DNA of 32,907 nt from Nitrososphaerota archaeon (GCA_009903775.1 WYEM01000072.1:1-32907), one strand, 5' to 3'. Positions 15,227 to 22,807 are shown, numbered from the stretch's first letter. Numbers and translations are program-made. The notes: generated by a model not told the origin, from the letters alone.

Positions 15227-16441
15227 GTGGATCCCGCTCGCGTGATGAGCGTCGAGGACTCCAGGCTCGCCAGGACCTTCCAGAAGTTCGGCGTGGTGGT
15301 GGAGCGCGCAGAGGGCGCTCACCTGTGGGGGGCGGACGGGCGCCGGTACTTGGACTTCATGGCGGGCTACGGCGTGGCGATACTGGGACACGGCAGGAGG
15401 GAGGTCGCCGAGGCCATCAAGGCCCAGCTCGACCGCTACGCGATATGCCACGGCTCTCTCTACAGCCCCGCCAGGGCGGAGTTCCTCGAGGAGCTGTTCA
15501 GCGTCCTCCCGGGCCACATGTCGACCGCGTACATGGCTAACAGCGGCGCCGAGGCCGTGGAGGCGGCGCTGAAGGTGGCGGTGAAGGCCACGGGCCGCTC
15601 CCTGCTGATGGCCGCCAAGGGCTCCTACCACGGGAAGACCCTGGGCGCGCTCTCGCTCACGTGGGGCGAGAAGTACAGGAGGCCGTTCTCCCAGCTCCTC
15701 CCCAGGGTGCACTTCGTGGGCTACGGCGACGTCAAGTCCCTCGAGGACGCGCCGTTCGAGGAGGCCGCGGCCCTCTTCCTGGAGCCCGTCCAGGGCGAGG
15801 GCGGCGTCGTCCTGCCGAGCGGCGAGTTCATGCGCGAGGCCGAGAGGCGCTGCAGGTCCAGCGGCTGCGTGCTCGTGATCGATGAGATACAGGCCGGCCT
15901 GGGGAGGACCGGCAGGATGTGGGCGCACGAGCACTGGGGGGTGCGGCCCGACGTGATGACGATAGGGAAGGGGATAGGCGGCGGCGTCCCGATGGGCGTC
16001 ACGGTCATGTCCTCGGAGCTCTCCGACGCCCTCAAGCTGGGCGAGCAGACGTCGACGTTCGGCGGCAACCCGCTCGCCTCCGCCGCGGGTGCGGCCGTCC
16101 TGCGCGTGATCAGGGAGGAGAGGCTCTGGGAGAACGCGGGGAGGATGGGCTCCAGGTTCCTGCGGGGGCTCGAGAGGATCTCCTCCTCGCGCAGGCTCGC
16201 CGAGTCCAGCAGGGGGCTGGGGCTGATGGACGCGCTGGACCTGAGGATCAGCGTGGCCGAGGCGATCCCCGCGCTGATATCCAGCGGCCTCATCCCGGCC
16301 TACTCGGGCATCAGGACGCTCAGGTTCCTCCCGCCGCTCGTGGTGGGCGATGCGGAGGTGGACGAAGCCTTGTCGATAATCGACAGAACTTTGGATGAAA
16401 TTGAGCGCAAGAAGCGGTCAATCATCGGCGAAAAGAATTAA
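15227..16441 (+). CDS. lysJ: LysW-lysine/ornithine aminotransferase (LysJ, class III PLP)
   Basis: Transfers an amino group, normally from glutamate, to the LysW-bound semialdehyde. The 404 residues match acetylornithine-type class III aminotransferases. Visible features are YLDFMAGYGVAILGH, MANSGAEAVEAALKVA, SYHGKTLGALSLT, EPVQGEGGVVLPS, the PLP-carboxylate-binding VIDEIQAGLGRTG and the Schiff-base lysine in MTIGKGIGGG. TSTFGGNPLASAAG follows. The start is GTG, directly adjoining lysZ, with a GGAGGGGA ribosome-binding element upstream. Its 3' end carries an AT-rich promoter-like stretch for the next gene. Confidence 0.95.
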   Translation: MDPARVMSVEDSRLARTFQKFGVVVERAEGAHLWGADGRRYLDFMAGYGVAILGHGRREVAEAIKAQLDRYAICHGSLYSPARAEFLEELFSVLPGHMSTAYMANSGAEAVEAALKVAVKATGRSLLMAAKGSYHGKTLGALSLTWGEKYRRPFSQLLPRVHFVGYGDVKSLEDAPFEEAAALFLEPVQGEGGVVLPSGEFMREAERRCRSSGCVLVIDEIQAGLGRTGRMWAHEHWGVRPDVMTIGKGIGGGVPMGVTVMSSELSDALKLGEQTSTFGGNPLASAAGAAVLRVIREERLWENAGRMGSRFLRGLERISSSRRLAESSRGLGLMDALDLRISVAEAIPALISSGLIPAYSGIRTLRFLPPLVVGDAEVDEALSIIDRTLDEIERKKRSIIGEKN

Positions 16442-16444
16442 TTA
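16434..16444 (+). promoter_or_regulatory. Box A of the Lrp-type regulator gene
   Basis: agaattaatta spans the lysJ stop and is centred about 28 nt upstream of the GTG at 16467. It supports a separate leaderless transcript for the regulator and decides its start. Confidence 0.6.
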
Positions 16445-16466
16445 CAGTCCTGAAAGTGCGCAATGC

Positions 16467-16883
16467 GTGACGTATGACGAACTGGATAGGAAGTTGCTGG
16501 ACATACTCAGGTCCGACGCCAGGAAGTCGTTCATCGAGATAGCGAAGGAGCTGGGGGTCTCGGAGGCGACCGTCAGAAGGCGCGTGAAGCGCCTAGTGGA
16601 CTCCGGGGTCATAAGGAGGTTCACGATAGAGCTGGGGAGGTCGGGCGGGGCCAACGCGATAACGCTGGTGGCCGTGGAGCCTGGCGCCCAGATACAGGAG
16701 ATCGCCGGCCGCATAAAGGCGATCGAGGGAGTGGAGCGCATCTACGAGATAACCGGCCAGTACGACATGGCGATCTTCGTGCACGGCGACGGCATAGCGG
16801 ACGTCAACTCCACGATAGACAGGATAAGGTCCATGGACGGCGTCGTGGGCACCAATACAATAATAATATTAAAGGAGGATTGA
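16467..16883 (+). CDS. lysM: Lrp/AsnC-family regulator (LysM-like)
   Basis: Predicted DNA-binding regulator of the array. From the GTG at 16467 it has 138 residues, the normal Lrp length. The helix-turn-helix is visible as DELDRKLLDILRSDARKSF, then EIAKELGVSEATVRRRVKRL. The RAM ligand-binding half is NAITLVAVEPGAQIQEIAG and IEGVERIYEITGQYDMAIFV. An ATG at 16395 would add 24 residues overlapping lysJ and is less likely given the box A at 16434. In Sulfolobus an Lrp-type protein called LysM regulates the lysW cluster, and the position here suggests the same role. Operator sites were not identified. Confidence 0.85.
   Translation: MTYDELDRKLLDILRSDARKSFIEIAKELGVSEATVRRRVKRLVDSGVIRRFTIELGRSGGANAITLVAVEPGAQIQEIAGRIKAIEGVERIYEITGQYDMAIFVHGDGIADVNSTIDRIRSMDGVVGTNTIIILKED
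16860..16873 (+). promoter_or_regulatory. AT-rich promoter-like stretch and ribosome-binding site before homocitrate synthase
   Basis: aataataatattaa in the end of lysM could serve as box A, and GGAGGA follows at 16874-16879. The site is 9 nt from the TTG at 16889 and directly abuts the TTG at 16880, so 16889 is the better start. The AT-richness may only reflect codons for Asn and Ile. Confidence 0.3.
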
Positions 16884-16888
16884 CGCGA

Positions 16889-18964
16889 TTGGCCAACGCG
16901 GCCCCCGTGGGAGAGGAGAGCCTGGGCTACTCCGGCGAGTACAACGGCCCATCGGTATCCGCGCTGCGCGACAGGAGGATCAGGATCCTCGACAGCACGC
17001 TCCGCGAGGGCGAGCAGGGCGCCGGCGTCTCCTTCACGACCAGGCAGCGCCTCCAGGTGGCCTGGATGCTGGACTACTTCGGCGTCGACGCCATAGAGAT
17101 AAGCCCGGTGGTATCGCCCTCGCACTTCGAGAGCTGCAGGGAGATGGTGAGGGCCGGCCTCAGCGCGCAGATAGTGGCGCACGCCAGGGCCCTCAGGCAG
17201 GACATCGACGTCCTGCTGAAGTGCGACGCCGGCTACGGCGCGATCTACCACTCGGTATCCGATATCCACCTCAGGTACAAGCTGAAGGTCAGCTTCGAGG
17301 AGGCCGTCCGCAGGGGCGTCGACGCCGTCGAGTACGCCAAGTCCCACGGCCTGAGGCTCAGGTTCACGCTCGAGGACGCCAGCAGGACCTCCCCCGACCG
17401 CCTCATCGCCTACGCGAGGGCCGTTGAGGAGGCGGGCGCCGACCGCATAAGCGTGCCCGACACGGTGGGGGTGATGACGCCGGGCGGCATGTACAGGCTC
17501 GTCAGGACGGTCAGGGAGTCCGTGAGCGTCCCCATAGACGTGCACTGCCACAACGACCTGGGACTCTCCCTGGCCAACGCGCTGGCGGGCCTCGAGGCCG
17601 GGGCGGATCAGGTGCACGTCACGGTGGGCGGCATAGGCGAGAGGTCCGGGATAACCGACCTGGCGCAGCTTTCCGTGGCGCTGTTGGTGATCTACGGCGT
17701 GCGCCTTGACGTCAGGACCCAGATGCTCAGGGACCTGTACGACCTGGTGTTCGGGTACCTCGGCTTCAAGCCGCCGCCGTTCATGCCGCTCCTGGGCGAG
17801 AACGCCTACAAGCACAAGGCCGGCACGCACATAGCGGCGGTCCTCAGGAACCCCGCGGCATACGAGGTCGTGCCGCCGCGCTTGGTGGGCTCCAGGAGGA
17901 AGCTCGTGTTCGGCGAGCTCCTGGGGAAGAATGGGGCGGCGTTCTTCCTCAGGCTGATGGGACTGGAGCCGGACGAGGAGAGCGCCAGGGCCTTCGCCGA
18001 GGCCATGAAGCGCCTGCAGAGGGGCGACCTGTTCGAGCTGGAGATGGACGAGCGCATGGAGAGATTCTTCCTGGAGTCGCAGCGGGAGCTGAGCGGGGGA
18101 GGTGAGCGACGAGTGGTCACAGTGACGATACTGCACGACGTGGTTAGGATCGAGGAGAAGATGCTCGTGGAGTCCGCCGCCAGGATGGGCATAGACGTGA
18201 AGCTGGTGGACACAAGGAACATGGTCCTGGACTCGCACGGCTCGCCCGGCGGCATCGTGGACGGCGTGGCCTTCCAGCGCAGCGTCAGTTACTACCGCCA
18301 CCTGCACGTCACCGCTTACCTGGAGTACGCGGGCGTCACCGTGGTGAACGGCCTGCAGACGGTAATCGTGGCCGGCAACAAGATGCTGACGACGCTCGCC
18401 CTGGCGAGGAGCGGCGTCCCGACGCCCCGGACGCTCGTCGCATTCTCCAGGGACGGCGCGCTCAGCGCGTACGAGTCCCTGGGCGGCAAGGCGGTCCTGA
18501 AGCCCGTCCTGGGCAGCTGGGGCAGGCTGGTCGCGCTGCTGGACTCGAGGGCCGCGGCGCAGGCCGTGCTGGAGGACCGCGAGGAGATGGGCCCGATACA
18601 TCAGGTGTACTACCTCCAGGAGTACGTCAGGCGCCCCCCGAGGGACATACGCTCCTTCGTCGTCGGGGACAGGGTCGTCGCGGCCATCTACCGCTATCAG
18701 CCCCCGGACGACTGGAGGACGAACACGGCGAGGGGAGGGAGGGCCGAGCCCTGTCCCATCACCAAGGAGCTCGAGGACATCTCGCTGAGGGCCGCGAAGG
18801 CCGTGGGCGGCGGCGTGCTGGGCGTCGACGCGATGGAGACCGAGGAGGGGCTGCTCGTCCACGAGGTGAACCACAACCCGGAGTTCAGGAACAGCGTCAG
18901 GGTGACCGGTATAGATATTGCCGGCCAGATGATGGAGTATGTCGCGGGGATCGCGAAGAGGTAG
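16889..18964 (+). CDS. lysX: Homocitrate synthase and LysX (aminoadipate-LysW ligase) in one reading frame
   Basis: The first ~400 residues are homocitrate synthase, condensing 2-oxoglutarate and acetyl-CoA: DSTLREGEQGAGVSFT, metal-binding IDVHCHNDLGLSLANAL, GGIGERSG and KAGTHIAAVLRNPAAYE. The last ~283 residues are a complete ATP-grasp LysX: KPVLGSWGRLVALL, QVYYLQEYVRRPPRDIRSFV and HEVNHNPEFRNSVRVTGIDI, like Thermus LysX. No stop separates them. The linker contains a textbook ribosome-binding site (18098-18105) 7 nt before an in-frame GTG (18113). One extra G in the G5 run at 18095-18099 would create a TGA at that site. A true fusion, separate production of LysX from the internal start, or a consensus error are all possible. 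Confidence 0.85.
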   Translation: MANAAPVGEESLGYSGEYNGPSVSALRDRRIRILDSTLREGEQGAGVSFTTRQRLQVAWMLDYFGVDAIEISPVVSPSHFESCREMVRAGLSAQIVAHARALRQDIDVLLKCDAGYGAIYHSVSDIHLRYKLKVSFEEAVRRGVDAVEYAKSHGLRLRFTLEDASRTSPDRLIAYARAVEEAGADRISVPDTVGVMTPGGMYRLVRTVRESVSVPIDVHCHNDLGLSLANALAGLEAGADQVHVTVGGIGERSGITDLAQLSVALLVIYGVRLDVRTQMLRDLYDLVFGYLGFKPPPFMPLLGENAYKHKAGTHIAAVLRNPAAYEVVPPRLVGSRRKLVFGELLGKNGAAFFLRLMGLEPDEESARAFAEAMKRLQRGDLFELEMDERMERFFLESQRELSGGGERRVVTVTILHDVVRIEEKMLVESAARMGIDVKLVDTRNMVLDSHGSPGGIVDGVAFQRSVSYYRHLHVTAYLEYAGVTVVNGLQTVIVAGNKMLTTLALARSGVPTPRTLVAFSRDGALSAYESLGGKAVLKPVLGSWGRLVALLDSRAAAQAVLEDREEMGPIHQVYYLQEYVRRPPRDIRSFVVGDRVVAAIYRYQPPDDWRTNTARGGRAEPCPITKELEDISLRAAKAVGGGVLGVDAMETEEGLLVHEVNHNPEFRNSVRVTGIDIAGQMMEYVAGIAKR
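18098..18115 (+). promoter_or_regulatory. Internal ribosome-binding site and GTG start for LysX
   Basis: GGAGGTGA at 18098-18105 is an ideal anti-Shine-Dalgarno match. The GTG at 18113, in frame with the long gene, starts VVTVTILHDVVRIEEKMLVE, which aligns with LysX N-termini. A 283-residue LysX would result, close to ArgX (289). Confidence 0.65.
18798..18871 (+). repeat. 74-bp tract identical to argX, lysX copy
   Basis: Partner of 13176-13249. The identity ends at the codon before HNPEFRN, the probable specificity loop. Confidence 0.95.
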
Positions 18965-18969
18965 TGCGC

Positions 18970-20094
18970 ATGAACATTGAGGACCGCGAGGAAGTGAAGC
19001 TCCTCCTGGACATGGTGAACATATATTCGCCGTCGGGGCGCGAGGGGAGGATCGCCAAGTACCTCTACGAGAGGATGTCGTCGGACTTCGCGTTCGACGA
19101 CGTGAAGCTCGACGACGTGGGGAACGTGATAGGCGTCTACAGGGGCAAGCGGCCGGCGGTTCTGCTCTGCAGCCACATGGACACGGTGCCGGGCAGGCTG
19201 CCCGTGAGGCTGGAGGACGGCTACCTGCTGGGCCGCGGGTCGGTGGACGCTAAGGGCTCGCTGGCGGCCATGATACTGGCCGCGCACGCGTTGAAGGAGA
19301 GCGGATACGAGGGCGAGATAGTGGTCGCGGCGGTCGTGGACGAGGAGGGCAGGGGCAGCGGCGCGAAGCACCTGGCCAGGAGCGGCATGAGCGTCGATTA
19401 CGCGCTCTTCGGGGAGCCCAGCGGCATAGGCCAGATAACCGTGGGCTACAAGGGGCGCATACAGCTCAGGGTGAGCGTCGAGACGGAGGGGTTCCACGCG
19501 AGCTCTCCCTGGCTCGGCAAGAGCGCGTTCATGCACGCCCTGGGGATAATAGATGGGCTCCGCAGCTACGTCTCGAGCGAGAGCAGGGAGAGCATGTTCG
19601 ACTCGCTCACGATGTGCGTGACCATGATCCAGGCGGGGGTTTCGACGAACGTCGCGCCGCCCAGCTGCTCCTTCACGCTCGACATCAGGGTGCCTCCGAG
19701 GCTCCGGTCCTACAGGGTGGTCAACGACCTGCTCGCGCGCGTGAAGGAGTACGTGGACTCCACGGAGCACGGCGTCAACGTGCAGGTGGTGCCGGAGGAG
19801 ATAACGGAGGCTTTCCTGGTGGACAAGTCGAATCCGCTCGTCAGCGCGCTCTCCGCTGCCATCTACAGGATAACCGGCAAGAGCGCGCAGCTGGTCAGGA
19901 AGACGGGAACCGGCGACATGAACATACTGGGATTCTCCATGAGCGTCCCCGCGGCCACGTACGGGCCGGGCGACCCCAAGCTGTCGCACACGAATCACGA
20001 GCGCCTGGACCTGGAGGAGTACCTGAGGAGCATAGAGGTCCTCGAGGAGGCCCTGAGGATCCTCTACTCCAGGCACAGCAAGCAGGAGCGATAG
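18970..20094 (+). CDS. lysK: LysW-lysine/LysW-ornithine hydrolase (LysK, M20 family)
   Basis: Zinc-dependent hydrolase that releases lysine or ornithine from LysW, the last carrier-bound step. From the ATG at 18970 it has 374 residues; a GTG at 18964 overlapping the previous stop is an alternative. Metal-site motifs of the M20 family are LLCSHMDTVPG, GSVDAKGSLAAMI, VDEEGRGSGAKHL and the terminal SHTNHERLDLEEYL. GFHASSPWLGKSA belongs to the dimerisation lid. KTGTGDMNILG is typical of LysK rather than of ArgE. It is the final gene of the array. An AGGT element precedes the start. Confidence 0.94.
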   Translation: MNIEDREEVKLLLDMVNIYSPSGREGRIAKYLYERMSSDFAFDDVKLDDVGNVIGVYRGKRPAVLLCSHMDTVPGRLPVRLEDGYLLGRGSVDAKGSLAAMILAAHALKESGYEGEIVVAAVVDEEGRGSGAKHLARSGMSVDYALFGEPSGIGQITVGYKGRIQLRVSVETEGFHASSPWLGKSAFMHALGIIDGLRSYVSSESRESMFDSLTMCVTMIQAGVSTNVAPPSCSFTLDIRVPPRLRSYRVVNDLLARVKEYVDSTEHGVNVQVVPEEITEAFLVDKSNPLVSALSAAIYRITGKSAQLVRKTGTGDMNILGFSMSVPAATYGPGDPKLSHTNHERLDLEEYLRSIEVLEEALRILYSRHSKQER

Positions 20095-21043
20095 AAGAGC
20101 GGCAGACCTCGCCCTTCAGGACGGGAGGGGGTCGGTTCGTCGCGAGCACATCATGCGTCAGACTGGGACGGTTTGCCCTCATCCCCCATCCCAGTCGGGG
20201 GTTCCTCCATCCTTTAACCTTTCCAGGAGGCCCCTGAGGGTGCCCGAGGTCTTCACCGGCCTGAGGTACCCGCCGCCGACCTCGGACAGCGCTATCGCGA
20301 AGATCACCGCGTCCAGCGCGTCCCCGCGGCGGAGCCTGGCCTCCACGGCGCAGATCCCATCCACGTTGCGGATCCTCAGCCTCACCCAGTGGCCCCCCAT
20401 GGCGCCCAGGAGCCACTCCAGGTTGCGCTCCACCTCCGCCAGCGCCTCCTCCTCGCGGCCCTCGCACCCCGCGACCGCGATGTACCTGGTCACTACGCGC
20501 ATCCGATCGCCCCCCGGGCGCGGCCATGGCCGCCCTCTCGTAGAGGTAGGCCACCGCCCTCCTGTAATCAATCCTGGCCCAGAAGTCCGCATCGATCGCG
20601 CGCAGGGCGCTGTAGAGCGCCCTGGGGCCGAGGAGCTCCTCCCTCCTGTGGGCGCCGGATCCCATCAGGAGCGGGGCGTGGCGATCCAGCGCGAGCTCGA
20701 ACAGCTCGCCCAGCTCGCGCATGCTCAGCCTGCCCCTGGCCCTGAGCTCCCTGAGCTCTGAGAACGTGATCACGAGCGCCCTCACGCGGTTCGGGTGGCT
20801 CCTGAGCAAGCGATCCAGCCCCCCCAGGTCCAGGGATCCCAGCTCGATCAGGAGGACCTCCGCCACCTCATCCCCCGGCCTCGAGATGTTGATGCCGCGG
20901 CCTCCCCTGGCGTACATGGCCACCCTGAACTCGGCGCCCGCCTCGATCGCGCCGCACCCGTCGCCCGCGCTGGCCAGCACGAGCTTGAAGCCGAGGGCCC
21001 TGAGCTCCCTCAGCATCTCCCCGCAGCCCTCGCCCAGGTGCAC
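19895..21043 (-). CDS. rnp3: RNase P protein component 3 (Rpp30), frame runs on past its normal end
   Basis: Rpp30 is a TIM-barrel-like subunit of RNase P. The supported part runs from about 21064 to about 20505: VDAYVHLGEGCGEMLRELRA, KLVLASAGDG, RGINISRPGDEVAEVLLIEL, VRALVITFSELRELR, then RREELLGPRALYSALRAIDA and DYRRAVAYLYERA. The following ~200 residues, down to 19895, overlap all of pop5 and the end of lysK and look spurious. One extra G in the run at 20510-20515 would give a stop at 20493, overlapping the pop5 start by 10 bases. The start is also odd: the conserved VDAYVHL precedes the first GTG (21043), so a CTG at 21064 or a one-base error after the GTG at 21074 is possible. Confidence 0.75.
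   Translation of the reverse strand: MHLGEGCGEMLRELRALGFKLVLASAGDGCGAIEAGAEFRVAMYARGGRGINISRPGDEVAEVLLIELGSLDLGGLDRLLRSHPNRVRALVITFSELRELRARGRLSMRELGELFELALDRHAPLLMGSGAHRREELLGPRALYSALRAIDADFWARIDYRRAVAYLYERAAMAAPGGRSDARSDQVHRGRGVRGPRGGGAGGGGAQPGVAPGRHGGPLGEAEDPQRGWDLRRGGQAPPRGRAGRGDLRDSAVRGRRRVPQAGEDLGHPQGPPGKVKGWRNPRLGWGMRANRPSLTHDVLATNRPPPVLKGEVCRSSIAPACCAWSRGSSGPPRGPLCSSGTPPGPGARDSCATAWGRPARTWPRGRSWRIPVCSCRRFPSS
20108..20125. repeat. Hairpin resembling an IS200/IS605 right end, copy 2
   Basis: ctcgcccttcaggacggg forms a 7-bp stem with a TTCA loop and one C/A mismatch. It differs from 238-255 by one loop base. It lies just after lysK, where it could also act as a transcription-end hairpin. 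No transposase is nearby. Confidence 0.35.
20161..20196. terminator. Inverted repeat at the convergent lysK/pop5 junction
   Basis: GACTGGGA (20161-20168) pairs with TCCCAGTC (20189-20196) around a 20-nt loop that contains the pop5 stop. It is placed to end the minus-strand RNase P operon. There is no T-run, so the terminator role is inferred. Confidence 0.35.
20179..20502 (-). CDS. rnp2: RNase P protein component 2 (Pop5)
   Basis: Protein subunit of archaeal RNase P, which pairs with Rpp30 to activate the catalytic RNA in tRNA 5' processing. From the ATG at 20502 it has 107 residues. RVVTRYIAVAGCEGREEEAL, NLEWLLGAMGGHWVRLRIRN and GICAVEARLRRGDALDAVIF follow the Pop5 pattern, with an alpha-beta RRM-like fold. 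The C-terminal KTSGTLRGLLERL is also typical. An upstream in-frame start at 20592 would run into rpp30 and is unlikely. The gene lies inside the open frame that continues from rpp30. Confidence 0.82.
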   Translation of the reverse strand: MRVVTRYIAVAGCEGREEEALAEVERNLEWLLGAMGGHWVRLRIRNVDGICAVEARLRRGDALDAVIFAIALSEVGGGYLRPVKTSGTLRGLLERLKDGGTPDWDGG

Positions 21044-21070
21044 GTACGCGTCGACCGGGATCAGCCGGCC

Positions 21071-21514
21071 TCACCCGCCTACCTCCCTCAGGGCCTCCTC
21101 GAGCAGCTCGGCCGCATCCCTGCCGCCGGCGCTCGAGGAGAGGACGAGCCGCACCGGATCCTCCCGCCCGATCCTCACCTCGCCTAGCACGAGGCTCTGC
21201 TTGTCCAGCCTGAGGTATATCCTGCCGCGATCGTCCATGAGGTCGCCCACGGCGCGGCCCAGTGCGATCCTCTCCGACGGGTCCATGCGCCTGAGCGCGC
21301 CGCGGAGGACCTCGAGCGCCCTCTCACCGCTCAGCTCCGCGCGGATGATCGTGACCGGATTTCCATGGGACCCGCTCACCCTGCTGATGGTCAACTCGTC
21401 CCCGGAGATGCCCAGGGCATCCTCCAGGCTCCTGAGGATGAGCCCCTCGTCCTCGGTCGCGTGCGCGTGCACGCTCACCTCGAGCTTCAGGCGGCGCCTG
21501 GCGCCTCCCCTCAA
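21071..21514 (-). CDS. Exosome-associated RNA-binding protein (COG1325 type)
   Basis: A 147-residue archaeal protein, usually called a predicted exosome subunit. LKLEVSVHAHATEDEGLILR begins the domain, followed by SGSHGNPVTIIRAELSG, LRRMDPSERIALGRAVGDLM and RIYLRLDKQSLVLGEVRIG with a DPVRLVLSS ending. The TTG at 21514 is placed 32 nt after a box A. The order COG1325-Rpp30-Pop5 is a known archaeal RNA-processing gene group. Its stop TGA overlaps a GTG at 21074 that would be the natural start of rpp30 if the frame were corrected by one base. Confidence 0.78.
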   Translation of the reverse strand: MRGGARRRLKLEVSVHAHATEDEGLILRSLEDALGISGDELTISRVSGSHGNPVTIIRAELSGERALEVLRGALRRMDPSERIALGRAVGDLMDDRGRIYLRLDKQSLVLGEVRIGREDPVRLVLSSSAGGRDAAELLEEALREVGG

Positions 21515-21540
21515 ATCATCCCCCGCAGTGGGCGCGGCCC

Positions 21541-21550
21541 TCTTTAATGT
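21541..21550 (-). promoter_or_regulatory. Box A of the exosome/RNase P operon
   Basis: On the minus strand acattaaaga lies about 32 nt upstream of the TTG at 21514. It is the only AT-rich site between the two divergent genes. Confidence 0.5.
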
Positions 21551-21679
21551 TAGGGCCCGCCGGCCGCGCGCATCGAGCGTCCCAACTCGGGCGCTCCGAG
21601 AGGAGCCCTACGAAACGCTTTTCCGCGGGCGCGCTCGGTGGCCGCGTTGCGCGCGCGTTCGGACGTCGGTGCTCGGCGC

Positions 21680-22807
21680 ATGGCCACGCGCAGCCGGGCG
21701 ACGCTCAGCGTGGCCGTCAGCTGGTTCCTCTGGGGCATCGGGTACTACGCGTACTTCGCGTACCTATCGCCCTACATGGCGCTCTTCGTAAGGCCGCAGG
21801 CCATATCCCAGGTGTACCTCCTGGCGGGCCTCGCAGCGATAGCGTACCCCGCGGCCGGGCTCATCACGTACAGGCGGTTCGGCGCTAGGGCATCGATCTC
21901 CGCGTGGATGGCGGTCGCCGGGCTGGCGATCTCCCTCATGGGGCTCGCGGACGGCTTCCCGCAGTTCGCGCTCCTCCTGTCGCTGAACCAGGCGTTCTAC
22001 GCGGCGCTCCCATCCTACTACGCCTCGCTCGCCGCGGAGGAGGCATCCTACATACCGATGGTCTGGGCGCTCTCGGTGTCGCCCTCCCTGTTCATGCCGG
22101 CCCTGGGCGGCCTCCTGGCCTCCCGCCTGGGCTTCGCCGCGCTCTTCGCGCTCTCGGGGGCCCTCGTGGCATCATCGCTCGTGCCGGTGGCGCTGGCGAG
22201 CGGGCTGAGGGCTGAGGAGGGCTCCGCCTCGGCCAGGGGGTGGGCGCTCGCGATACCGGCGATGGTCCCGGTGGCGCTCGAGTCGCCGTACGTGTTCCTG
22301 GTCTTGGAGCGCGCTTACTCGCTCTCGAGCGCGCAGCTCGGCCTCGTGGCATCCGCCGGCGAGGCGGTGGGCATGATCGCGGCCCTGGCGCTCAGCCGCG
22401 CGCGCTGGGGCATAAGCGCGGCGCTCGCCGGCTTCTCCCTGACCGCGCTCCTGCCGCTCTCCTGGGCCTTCGGCATAGCGTTCGGGTTCTGGGAGGCAAT
22501 AATACCCCTCTCGATAGCCTTCGTCTCGCACATATCCGGGCGCCCCGGCGTCAAGTTCTACACCTACCTGGCGACGCTCCAGGCGCTCACGTTCCTCATG
22601 GGCTACGCGGCCTCGGCCGCCGTGGCGTCGATCAATTACATGTCGATTCCCGAGTTCGGCGGCGCCCTCGCCGCAGCCCTCTCGGCGGCGTACGCGCTCC
22701 TCACAGCGTCCGGCGGGAGGGGGCACCACGCAGAGGCGGCCTCGGCGCGCGCCGCCGGGCATCACATCCTCAGGGCAACCAGGTCCTCACGCCGTACTCC
22801 TCCATGA
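21680..22807 (+). CDS. MFS-like multi-pass membrane transporter
   Basis: An integral membrane protein of 375 residues from the ATG at 21680 (a GTG at 21638 would add 14). About ten or more hydrophobic segments are visible, for example VSWFLWGIGYYAYFAYL, VYLLAGLAAIAYPAAGLITY, LGLVASAGEAVGMIAALAL and LPLSWAFGIAFGFWEAIIPL. The two-half layout with loops such as SGLRAEEGSASARGW in the middle fits the major facilitator superfamily. No substrate can be proposed. The 3' end overlaps the convergent isomerase gene by 38 bases. Confidence 0.65.
   Translation: MATRSRATLSVAVSWFLWGIGYYAYFAYLSPYMALFVRPQAISQVYLLAGLAAIAYPAAGLITYRRFGARASISAWMAVAGLAISLMGLADGFPQFALLLSLNQAFYAALPSYYASLAAEEASYIPMVWALSVSPSLFMPALGGLLASRLGFAALFALSGALVASSLVPVALASGLRAEEGSASARGWALAIPAMVPVALESPYVFLVLERAYSLSSAQLGLVASAGEAVGMIAALALSRARWGISAALAGFSLTALLPLSWAFGIAFGFWEAIIPLSIAFVSHISGRPGVKFYTYLATLQALTFLMGYAASAAVASINYMSIPEFGGALAAALSAAYALLTASGGRGHHAEAASARAAGHHILRATRSSRRTPP

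Noticed and set aside
16742-18874. A 710-residue open frame antisense to homocitrate synthase/lysX
   Set aside because: It is a shadow of the real gene, with low-complexity His/Arg/Leu composition and no recognisable motif.
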